Positions 1-5,703 of a DNA stretch of 6,145 nucleotides are shown piece after piece (position 1 is the stretch's first letter; every line of letters starts with the position of its first letter). The DNA comes from Clostridia bacterium. GTDB lineage: Bacteria; Bacillota; Clostridia; Christensenellales; Borkfalkiaceae. Position numbers and translations under genes: made by a program. The stretch covers positions 1 to 6,145 of the forward strand of contig JAGAUH010000213.1 of assembly GCA_017620875.1 (NCBI GenBank), in the 5' to 3' direction. The notes under the pieces are model-generated. The model made no database searches and was not told where the DNA came from. It saw nothing but the letters and a program-made list of their open reading frames with translations.

Positions 1-2
1 AA

Positions 3-80
3 TATAAAGACCAACAAGGTCAACCAAATCCTTTCGTTTTAACGAGCCTAGTGCGTCAAAGTGCGACTAAAAGTCAGTAA
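3..80 (+). CDS. C-terminal end of an unidentified plus-strand gene (5' part outside window)
   Basis: An open frame enters from the left edge and stops at TAA 78-80. It encodes about 25 residues ending in LVRQSATKSQ. The tail is polar and rich in Gln and Ser, as many protein C-termini are. Its codons (GAC, AGC, CTA, ACG, GCG, CGT) match those used in the clear genes further right, which supports real coding. The other plus frames and the minus strand are interrupted across this stretch. Too little is visible to name a family or a function. Several short self-complementary stretches lie inside it (GACC/GGTC at 9-21, CGTT/AACG at 35-44, GACT/AGTC at 65-75), so part of a structured RNA is the alternative reading. 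Confidence 0.42.
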   Translation, partial: YKDQQGQPNPFVLTSLVRQSATKSQ

Positions 81-95
81 TTTAACAAAGTAAAA

Positions 96-262
96 TTACA
101 AGACCTAGCAATCGACTTTTTAAAATCCCAAAAAATTTTTTACAAGTGGTTGTAAAAATTTTGTTTGGGAACCCTAAACTTATCCCAAAAAACTTTTGCT
201 TTACAAAACTTTTTCGGGAACCCTAATAAAATTCTTGGCGGATTTCCTAGCACTACTTGTAA
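96..262. repeat. Inverted-repeat element holding two tandem hairpins
   Basis: Outer arms TTACAAG (96-102) and CTTGTAA (256-262) are exact inverse complements. Each is accompanied on its inner side by CTAG (105-108 and 247-250). Inside are two long hairpins. The first spans 126-170: TCCCAAA pairs with TTTGGGA, then an A/T stem, then ACAA/TTGT closing loop GTGG. The second spans 183-219: TCCC/GGGA, then an A/T stem and TTTTG/CAAAA with two mismatches. Both are followed by the same 11-nt tail, GGGAACCCTAA at 167-177 and 216-226 (overlapping the 3' arm). No protein is encoded. It could be a small non-autonomous repeat (MITE or REP-like) or a multi-stem RNA. Confidence 0.5.
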
Positions 263-297
263 CTAAAAAGTTTAATCCGTTTCTATTTAAATTTAAC

Positions 298-334
298 AGG
301 TATTAGAATTATTTTCTAGTACCTTTTTTATTTT
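298..334 (+). terminator. Rho-independent terminator, plus strand
   Basis: An 11-bp stem with one G-T pair (298-308 with 314-324) closes a 5-nt loop and runs straight into a T tract (324-329, then TTTT at 331-334). It would end plus-strand transcription coming from the gene ending at 80 or from a transcript covering the inverted-repeat element at 96-262. Confidence 0.65.
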
Positions 335-430
335 CTATTTATGTTGTACTACTTTGTTAGTTGTATGGATTAGTTAGTATATTTTATTTATTTTACGGCG
401 TAAAGTAAAATTGTATGCTTGGTTAAAATA
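335..430. other. Intergenic AT-rich spacer, no gene seen
   Basis: Nothing codes here on either strand. The only structure is a weak 7-bp inverted repeat, ATTTTAC at 390-396 against GTAAAAT at 405-411, with an 8-nt loop. Its role is unknown. Confidence 0.4.
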
Positions 431-458
431 AACCCCATCCGTTTTATCGAATGGGGTT
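419..458 (-). terminator. Rho-independent terminator of the three-gene minus-strand operon
   Basis: AACCCCAT (431-438) pairs perfectly with ATGGGGTT (451-458), with a CG/CG extension toward the loop. Read on the minus strand, the stem is followed at once by a T-rich tail (TTTATTTTAACC). It lies about 75 nt beyond the stop codon of the acyltransferase. On the plus strand the T run only begins about 10 nt later, so the minus-strand direction is favoured. Confidence 0.7.
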
Positions 459-532
459 AGTTGGTTATTGTTTTTTTGTTATATGTGTCATAAAAATTGC
501 TTTTAATTAACATATAGGTGTGTTTTTGCCCT

Positions 533-1669
533 TTATTTTACTTTTAAACCTTTTAAAAGTGGGGTTTGTACTAATTTTATTAAATAAGTAAATAGTTTGC
601 CTACCCAATAGCAAGCGGTGTAAATAATTATGCCAACGCAGGCTTTTATAAGTACGTGTGGGTTGGTATCTAACTTGTAAATTATCTCTATTATTTTTAG
701 CGTAACGTCCCAAACCAAATAAGAGTGAGTGTAGTAAATTCCTAAACTAATAGTTCCGGTTTTTGCCAAAAATCTCATAATAAGTTCGGAGTCTAGCATT
801 TCTTTGGTAAAGGCGTTATTAAACAAAAAGCAAAAGGTGTACGTTGTTGCTAGTGCAACTAATACAATTACTATTATATAGTGTGCTAGCGGTATTTTTA
901 TAAATAAAACTATTGCAAGTATTGCCGAAATTATTGCCTTTAATAGAGGAAGTTTTACCTTTTTAATTTTTACCGTTTGATATAAGTAAAATATTACAAA
1001 GCCAAAAACAAAAGCGCAAATTTGATTAATAAAACTAGTGTATACAAAAAACGGATAACTACCAAAGCCAAATACTACGTATATTGCGCCGATTATTATA
1101 GCGGATACTAAAATAGTTAATAATGGAAAAACTACTACTTTACTCTTTTGCCATTTTTGGTTTTTAATGGTAAATAGTTTGTATAAAAGTGGAAATAATA
1201 AATATAAAATAAATAGCGTGCCTATAAACCAACCATCCCTAACTATTTGGTTATGTACAATAGGGTTTGGTACTAGTCCGTTTAAAAATAGCGCGTTTAT
1301 AATTACGCCCTTTATATTTATTGCGTCTATTACGCTTGTTCCGCCCTTTACTGCAAAAACAACTCTATACGCTACGCCAAAAATTATCATAACGTAGTAG
1401 GCTAAAAACAATTTTAAAACTCTCTTTTTAAAATATTGCCAATAAGATAACTTTTGTTTGTTAAAAGATAGGCATAGGGTAAAGCAAGATAGAGTAAAAA
1501 ATATTTGATAGCCTAGTTGCATACAGTTTGCAAGCATTTCTATATAAGTGTGCATAGAAATAGATTGAAAAAAGTGTACGGTTACCACCATCCAAATGGC
1601 AAGCCCTTTTAGTATGTTTACTATTTGGGTTGACCTTTTAGAATAAATTTGTTCTTGTTCGGCGTTCAT
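533..1669 (-). CDS. Acyltransferase-3 family integral membrane O-acyltransferase (OafA/YrhL-like)
   Basis: A 378-residue polytopic membrane protein, with about ten hydrophobic spans, of the family that moves acyl groups (usually acetyl) onto extracytoplasmic sugars or other envelope molecules. Visible family signatures are: the first span with ILKGLAIWMVVTVHFF (about 19-34, catalytic His32); YQIFFTLSCFTL (54-65), matching the usual FFxLSGF; the basic loop FKKRVLKLFLAYY (80-92); GWFIGTLFILYLLFP (146-160); and TGTISLGIYYTHS near the C-terminus (304-316). The conserved Arg ten residues before the His is Lys21 here, as in several Bacillota acetylases. Length is normal for an acyltransferase-only protein with no fused SGNH domain. 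The start is set by AGGAG at 1675-1679, 5 nt upstream, which overlaps the TAG stop of the HAD gene. That implies translational coupling. It is the last gene of the operon. The acceptor substrate cannot be inferred. Confidence 0.88.
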   Translation of the reverse strand: MNAEQEQIYSKRSTQIVNILKGLAIWMVVTVHFFQSISMHTYIEMLANCMQLGYQIFFTLSCFTLCLSFNKQKLSYWQYFKKRVLKLFLAYYVMIIFGVAYRVVFAVKGGTSVIDAINIKGVIINALFLNGLVPNPIVHNQIVRDGWFIGTLFILYLLFPLLYKLFTIKNQKWQKSKVVVFPLLTILVSAIIIGAIYVVFGFGSYPFFVYTSFINQICAFVFGFVIFYLYQTVKIKKVKLPLLKAIISAILAIVLFIKIPLAHYIIVIVLVALATTYTFCFLFNNAFTKEMLDSELIMRFLAKTGTISLGIYYTHSYLVWDVTLKIIEIIYKLDTNPHVLIKACVGIIIYTACYWVGKLFTYLIKLVQTPLLKGLKVK

Positions 1670-1677
1670 AAAAACTC

Positions 1678-2484
1678 CTAAAATGTATATTTTTCTATAA
1701 TACGCGCTATCGCGTCTTGTTCGTTAGAGTATTCTAGCACGACTTTAGCAGATTCTTTTGCTAAAACTTCTGCGTTGCTAACGGCAATGCCTAGCCCTGC
1801 AAAAGCAAGCATACTCGCGTCGTTTCCACCGTCCCCAACGGCTATGGTTTGGCTAATATCTATATTAAAATTTTCTGCCAAAAACTTTAACGCACCCGCC
1901 TTAGACGTGTTTTTATCGGTAATTTCTATTTGTATATCGTTACTTCTTATAACGTTTAGTTTGTCGGAAAAGGGTAGTAGTTTAGGGTATACGGTATCTA
2001 GTACTTCTTTTTTGTCCATAACCAAAATTTTATGAGTGTCAAAAGAGTTTTGATTTAAATAACTAGAAAGTTTTTGGTTTAAAACTACCCCTTTAACCCC
2101 CGTTAGTTTTTCGTAAAGGTCGGTAATTTCGGTTTTTAAATAGCAATAATAATTTTCTTGCCTATAAGCCTGAGCATAGGCATTTTCTTGCTCTATAACC
2201 TTAAAAATTTCCACGGCGGTTTGACAAGGGATAAAGTGAGAGTATAGGTGTTTGCCCGTTTGTATATCCGTAACTTCGCCACCGTTAAAACTTGCAATAA
2301 GCCCAGATAGGCCTAGTTTTTTTGCAAGCGGTAAAATACTAGCCGTCATTCTGCCCGTAATAATAGCAAAAATTCCGCCACGAGAAACGTAGTCTTGTAT
2401 AGCGGAAATTTGGCTTTGAGATATAGTGCCGTCTTTTTTTATGAGCGTACCATCGTAGTCGCTAACTATTAATTTGTATTTCAT
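1678..2484 (-). CDS. Cof-type HAD-IIB family phosphatase
   Basis: A 268-residue soluble cytoplasmic hydrolase, of normal length for Cof/YwpJ-type HAD-IIB sugar-phosphate or nucleotide phosphatases. All four HAD motifs are present: motif I SDYDGTL with Asp9 (nucleophile) and Asp11; motif II IITGR with Thr43; motif III Lys195 in TSKAGAL; motif IV GDGGNDASML (217-226) with Asp218 and Asp222 for Mg2+. The segment between motifs II and III (about 85-185) is the C2B cap that selects substrate. Family members dephosphorylate small phosphosugars, FMN precursors or similar, so the substrate is not assignable from sequence. It starts inside the end of the upstream membrane-protein gene (23-nt overlap). 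No good Shine-Dalgarno lies at normal spacing; the nearest, AGGAT, is 18 nt away. Upstream in-frame codons reach a stop without another start, so coupling to the upstream gene is likely. Its stop codon sits in the acyltransferase ribosome binding site. Confidence 0.92.
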   Translation of the reverse strand: MKYKLIVSDYDGTLIKKDGTISQSQISAIQDYVSRGGIFAIITGRMTASILPLAKKLGLSGLIASFNGGEVTDIQTGKHLYSHFIPCQTAVEIFKVIEQENAYAQAYRQENYYCYLKTEITDLYEKLTGVKGVVLNQKLSSYLNQNSFDTHKILVMDKKEVLDTVYPKLLPFSDKLNVIRSNDIQIEITDKNTSKAGALKFLAENFNIDISQTIAVGDGGNDASMLAFAGLGIAVSNAEVLAKESAKVVLEYSNEQDAIARIIEKYTF

Positions 2485-3706
2485 TTTTATCGTAATTTAT
2501 TATCCTAAATATGCTAATTGCAGTAGAAGTTATAAATAGTAAAGCAAAAAATACGTAAGAGAATATCCCTACTATTTGGCTATATCTTATAACCGCTAAA
2601 AAGAAAAATTCTAAACTTATTATTTGAGAGATTAAACAACCCAAATCTATTATTTTTAGGTCGTTTTCTTTTATCCTAACAATGCTAAATCCTAGTCCGT
2701 AAACAAGTGTAATTGCAACTAAAACAAAGTCTATTATTATCCATAGTTTAGAGTTGAAAAAGTTTGGTCTTCCATCAAGCCATTTTGGTATAATTCTATA
2801 AGAAATTAGTACGTATAAAGCGCATATTGCAACTATTGCAATAAGGGATATAATAGCAACGGAATGCTTGCTAAATAAAGCGTAATAATATTTTATAAGC
2901 CTTGGCTTAGAAGAAACGTTTTCTTTAATGTTTTTGTTAAATAAAACTAGCCTTAAAACAAAATAAAGTAGGCTATATATCGCTAAACAAACCACTATAA
3001 GGGTTTTAAATATGGTAAACTCAACTGCGGTTAATATAGCGGTTATGATTGTTAAAACAAACAAGTATAGTATAAAATAATCGCTAAATCTACCAAATGG
3101 TTTAACGTCTATATCCTTATAAAGATAAAAGGATAATATTAGTAGCGAAAACGCGCCGACTAATAAAAATGCAAACACGGTAAACTTTGTATAAGTGGCA
3201 ACCATGCTTACCATATTAGATGCGTCTATTTGGTAAAGTAACCAAGCCGATAAAACGCTAACTATTGCAAGTAATATAAGTTTAGCAGGGTTATTTAAAG
3301 AGAAAATTAAAGCCTTAAAATTGTTTTGTTTTTCTACCTTTATAGGCTCTACAAATATTTCTTCTGCTACGGGTTCTTCTTCTATTTCCGGTTGTGGAGT
3401 AACTTCTTGTATTTCTTCTTGATACTCGGCTTTGTCATCTTCGTCTAAACTAGATAAATCTTCGCCTTCTAGTTCTTTAGAAACCCTTTGTATTTCTTTA
3501 TTGGTAGAAGAAATATTTTCTTTTAGTACTTCTATTTTTTTGTTGTACTGAAAAATATACAAATCGGTTGTAAGTTTGTCCGTAGGATTTTTTCTTAATT
3601 GAGCAACGTTAGCCTCTAATTCCTTTTGCTCTGCAACCATATTTTGTTTTTGAGTTTTTAAAACTTTTAAATATTGTAAGTTTCTTTTTATTTCTGCATT
3701 TTGCAT
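2462..3706 (-). CDS. Membrane protein with N-terminal coiled coil and about 8 transmembrane segments, function unknown
   Basis: A 414-residue protein not recognised as a named family. Residues 1-80 are strongly charged and helical with heptad-like spacing, probably a cytoplasmic coiled coil. Residues 81-125 are an acidic, low-complexity linker rich in Glu, Asp and Pro. From residue 140 on there are about eight hydrophobic spans (near 141-161, 174-196, 208-228, 232-255, 281-303, 321-343, 353-373 and 378-401) joined by short basic loops. No signal peptide, catalytic motif or transporter signature is visible. The start is well supported by AGGAG at 3716-3720, 9 nt upstream. It is the first gene of the operon, about 40 nt downstream of a good promoter, and overlaps the HAD gene. 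The architecture suggests a membrane protein that recruits or oligomerises through its coiled coil, possibly as a scaffold for envelope modification. That role is inference. Confidence 0.8.
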   Translation of the reverse strand: MQNAEIKRNLQYLKVLKTQKQNMVAEQKELEANVAQLRKNPTDKLTTDLYIFQYNKKIEVLKENISSTNKEIQRVSKELEGEDLSSLDEDDKAEYQEEIQEVTPQPEIEEEPVAEEIFVEPIKVEKQNNFKALIFSLNNPAKLILLAIVSVLSAWLLYQIDASNMVSMVATYTKFTVFAFLLVGAFSLLILSFYLYKDIDVKPFGRFSDYFILYLFVLTIITAILTAVEFTIFKTLIVVCLAIYSLLYFVLRLVLFNKNIKENVSSKPRLIKYYYALFSKHSVAIISLIAIVAICALYVLISYRIIPKWLDGRPNFFNSKLWIIIDFVLVAITLVYGLGFSIVRIKENDLKIIDLGCLISQIISLEFFFLAVIRYSQIVGIFSYVFFALLFITSTAISIFRIINYDKNEIQINS

Positions 3707-3753
3707 TAAAATACACTCCTAAACTCTAAATTTATTATCTTTTGTTTTTAATA

Positions 3754-3782
3754 ATTATAGCATAAGGCAAAAAAAAGTACAA
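3754..3782 (-). promoter_or_regulatory. Sigma-A-type promoter of the membrane protein / HAD / acyltransferase operon
   Basis: On the minus strand, TTGTAC (3777-3782) and a perfect TATAAT (3754-3759) are separated by 17 nt, with TGC just before the -10 box (extended -10). Transcription would start near 3747, leaving a leader of about 40 nt before the ATG at 3706. No riboswitch-like or operator structure is visible in that short leader. Confidence 0.75.
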
Positions 3783-3831
3783 GTAAATTAAAAATATTGA
3801 TTTATTGCTAAAAATAAAAACTAAAAAATAG

Positions 3832-3860
3832 TTGATAAAACTTTTGCAAAGTGTTATATT
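3832..3860 (+). promoter_or_regulatory. Promoter for tRNA-Gln (distal)
   Basis: TTGATA (3832-3837) and TATATT (3855-3860) are 17 nt apart, with TGT before the -10 box. The start would be near 3867, about 65 nt before the mature tRNA. It diverges from the operon promoter at 3754-3782, with about 50 nt between the two -35 boxes. Confidence 0.55.
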
Positions 3861-3864
3861 AAAA

Positions 3865-3894
3865 TTGCTAAAAACTTTTGGTAAAAATTATAAG
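3865..3894 (+). promoter_or_regulatory. Possible second promoter for tRNA-Gln (proximal)
   Basis: TTGCTA (3865-3870) and TATAAG (3889-3894) are 18 nt apart. The start would be near 3901, a 30-nt leader. The -10 box is a good match and the -35 fair. It may act together with, or instead of, the distal promoter. Confidence 0.4.
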
Positions 3895-3931
3895 TAATTA
3901 TTTTATTAAAAGTGATAGTAGTAAATAATAA

Positions 3932-4006
3932 TGGGGTGTCGCCAAGCGGTAAGGCTACGGACTCTGACTCCGTCATTCGTAGGTTCGAACCCTACCACCC
4001 CAGCCA
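3932..4006 (+). tRNA. tRNA-Gln (anticodon CUG), CCA encoded
   Basis: A complete 75-nt cloverleaf. The acceptor TGGGGTG (3932-3938) pairs with CACCCCA. The D arm is GCC/GGC. The anticodon stem ACGGA/TCCGT encloses loop CTCTGAC, giving anticodon CTG at 3964-3966. The T arm GTAGG/CCTAC has loop TTCGAAC. Discriminator G is followed by an encoded CCA at 4004-4006. The body resembles bacterial glutamine tRNAs closely (U1-A72 pair, GCCAAGCGGTAAGGC D arm). It reads CAG, a codon that tRNA-Gln(UUG) can usually also read by wobble, so in an AT-rich genome this gene may be dispensable. An integrase gene begins 237 nt behind its 3' end, which makes the tRNA 3' half the likely integration site. Confidence 0.97.
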
Positions 4007-4014
4007 CTTTTAGG

Positions 4015-4054
4015 CTCAAAATTGTAGATAATATCTATAGTTTTGAGTTTTTTA
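4015..4054 (+). terminator. Rho-independent terminator of tRNA-Gln
   Basis: A 14-bp stem (4015-4028 with 4034-4047, two G-T pairs) closes a 5-nt loop and is followed by TTTTTT at 4048-4053, then more T. It begins 9 nt after the tRNA CCA. Confidence 0.85.
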
Positions 4055-4093
4055 TTTTTTAAAGAAGTTAAAATATACCAAAAAGTAAAAAAT

Positions 4094-4154
4094 GCAAAAT
4101 TTAGTCAAAAAAGCACTTATTAAGCCCATTTTGATATAAATTTTGCGTTTTTTT
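4094..4154. terminator. Bidirectional terminator between tRNA-Gln and the integrase
   Basis: GCAAAATTTA (4094-4103) is perfectly complementary to TAAATTTTGC (4137-4146). The pairing continues inward as GTCAAAA with TTTTGAT after a small bulge. On the plus strand it is followed by seven T (4148-4154). On the minus strand it is followed by ATTTTTTACTTTT. It is well placed to stop minus-strand transcription leaving the integrase gene (stop at 4244), and could also back up the tRNA terminator. Confidence 0.65.
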
Positions 4155-4164
4155 AGTGAAGATA

Positions 4165-4214
4165 GAGCAAAAATCTTGCTCAATTTCCAAGTGTGTTGGA
4201 AATAATTGGAAATT
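4165..4214. repeat. Cluster of short inverted and direct repeats behind the integrase gene
   Basis: GAGCAA (4165-4170) is inverted as TTGCTC (4176-4181). AATTTCCAA (4182-4190) is inverted perfectly as TTGGAAATT (4206-4214). TTGGAAA occurs twice as a direct repeat, at 4196-4202 and 4206-4212, 10 bp apart (one helical turn). Between a tRNA att site and its integrase, such repeats could be arm-type binding sites for integrase or an accessory factor. That role is inference. Confidence 0.4.
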
Positions 4215-4243
4215 TATCCGTAGTGTTTTTAGATGTTTTTACC

Positions 4244-5629
4244 TTAAAAATCGTAGTTGACAAGTTCGGCTTGAGCAAGCAAATAATCTTGAGAATAGTC
4301 GGTATAACCCCTATCTATTACAGAAGATTTTACGTCTTTATCTTGGCTATGCCCATCCCATAACATTACCACTTCTGGATTAACTCCACATTCTTTACAT
4401 CTAGTTATAAAAGTGTATCTTAACTCGTGAGTGTGATGATTGGGAAATAGTCTTTTAATAGCACTATGTAAAGCGTTTAAATTACAATTTCTTGCTTTAT
4501 TAAAATCTACGTACTGCATTATTTTTTTAAACATAGGGGTAAAAGGAATTATGCGTTTAACTACGTTTCTACCCATACGTTCTTTGCTAGTTTCGCACTC
4601 GATACCATAATCTAAAACTTTAATAGACTTTAACTCACTTCTTCTTAAACCAAAATATAGTAAAACTAATATAGCACTGCTAGTTGCGTTTGCCCTGTTT
4701 TTAATACAATAATCAACGAGTTGTTTTTCTTCGCTAATGGTAAAGGCTTTACCTTTTTTACTCTCGTAAAATGGCAATTCTATTTGTTTAACAAAGTTTT
4801 TTAAACCATAGTCTGTTTCTATAATATCGTAAATACAAGAAAGTGAAAGTTTTAATTTTTCGGCGGTACGATATTTATTTTGCTTTGTATAAGAAAATAA
4901 AAAGTCTTGTATTTGCTGTCTAGTAATGGTACTAATTGGCATATGCCCAAAGATAGGCAATATGTCTTTTTCTACTGTTCTAGAGTATTCTTTAAAGGTA
5001 GAAGGCTTGGTTGTTTCTTGTTTTATTTGTAGCCATTGTTTAGCAACTTCTTCAAACTTTATATTAGTCTTGGTATTAGGGGTATAACGTTGTTCAATCA
5101 TACGAAAAGGAAGATTAGATTCGTTTGGTTGAGCATTATTTTGAAACGTTGTAACCATTTGTGCCGTAGAAGATATAAAACTTGGTGAAAAGTCAAAACC
5201 TTCGCAACGTTTACTCAGTTCGAAATAGTACGATTGGGGCTTGTCCATTAAAAACAAATTTAGCCTATGCACAAATTTCTTTTTCATAGTTTCTAAGTTT
5301 TTGTGTGCAACCGAAATGCTTTCGCCTAAAATTTGTATCCTTGCTTGATATACACCGTTATGGTAACGATATTTTATTTTCAAATTATTATAAAAAAAGA
5401 TTTTAACGTTATCTGGCATTTTCTTTATCTCCGATTTAGTAAATTTTAATATGCCTACGTTTGGAGATGACGTTTTCTTTTTTGATGGATTTTTAGATAT
5501 TACACTAGTTAAAAGTTCTTGGGTGTCTTCTAGCGAAACGTTTGAATTAGATAATAAAAAGACTTCTAAAAATTCTTTTAACGCGTTAATCTTAAGTTTT
5601 GTATCGTTGGATGATAGAGTTTTGCTCAT
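4244..5629 (-). CDS. Tyrosine recombinase (site-specific integrase)
   Basis: A 461-residue integrase that cuts and rejoins DNA through a covalent phosphotyrosine. The catalytic domain (about 295-461) shows GLRRSEL with Arg329, a beta-hairpin Lys near 349, HELR with His401 and Arg404, DGHS with His427, and the nucleophile Tyr442 in RGYTDYS. The full R-K-H-R-H-Y set is present, so it should be active. Residues about 190-285 (FEEVAKQWLQIKQ onward) form the SAM-like core-binding domain. Residues about 75-130, with NGVYQARIQILG, resemble an arm-type DNA-binding domain. The first 70 residues are polar and not recognised, making it longer than a typical phage integrase of about 380-400 residues. A near-perfect AGGAGGTG (5635-5642) 5 nt upstream fixes the start. 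It faces tRNA-Gln(CUG), its probable target. The sequence upstream is a hairpin array, not a visible excisionase gene. Confidence 0.95.
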   Translation of the reverse strand: MSKTLSSNDTKLKINALKEFLEVFLLSNSNVSLEDTQELLTSVISKNPSKKKTSSPNVGILKFTKSEIKKMPDNVKIFFYNNLKIKYRYHNGVYQARIQILGESISVAHKNLETMKKKFVHRLNLFLMDKPQSYYFELSKRCEGFDFSPSFISSTAQMVTTFQNNAQPNESNLPFRMIEQRYTPNTKTNIKFEEVAKQWLQIKQETTKPSTFKEYSRTVEKDILPIFGHMPISTITRQQIQDFLFSYTKQNKYRTAEKLKLSLSCIYDIIETDYGLKNFVKQIELPFYESKKGKAFTISEEKQLVDYCIKNRANATSSAILVLLYFGLRRSELKSIKVLDYGIECETSKERMGRNVVKRIIPFTPMFKKIMQYVDFNKARNCNLNALHSAIKRLFPNHHTHELRYTFITRCKECGVNPEVVMLWDGHSQDKDVKSSVIDRGYTDYSQDYLLAQAELVNYDF

Positions 5630-5674
5630 CTATCCACCTCCTTTTGTTTGCATATTTTTTGAAAATTGTTTTTT

Positions 5675-5703
5675 ATTATGTAAATTACCTTTTTAGGGTT
5701 TAA
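5675..5703 (-). promoter_or_regulatory. Candidate promoter for the integrase
   Basis: On the minus strand, CATAAT (5675-5680, five of six consensus bases) has TTAAAC (5698-5703) 17 nt upstream as a weak -35. The start would fall near 5668, about 39 nt before the ATG. The -35 partly overlaps the first box of the hairpin array, so anything binding the array could affect integrase expression. Confidence 0.35.

Noticed and set aside
507..713. 68-residue minus-strand ORF over the end of the acyltransferase gene
   Set aside because: Out-of-frame shadow of the acyltransferase coding sequence, with no start signal.
1167..1397. 76-residue plus-strand ORF
   Set aside because: Antisense shadow of the acyltransferase gene.
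1775..2035. 86-residue plus-strand ORF
   Set aside because: Antisense shadow of the HAD phosphatase gene, whose motifs are unmistakable on the other strand.
5659..5686. Plus-strand promoter reading into the hairpin array (TTGAAA, 16 nt, TAAATT)
   Set aside because: The -10 box matches only four of six bases in a very AT-rich stretch. It is not strong enough to list as a feature, though it is the best candidate if the array is transcribed on the plus strand.
5451..5696. 81-residue plus-strand ORF crossing the integrase start
   Set aside because: Antisense to the integrase N-terminus and its promoter, with no ribosome binding site.
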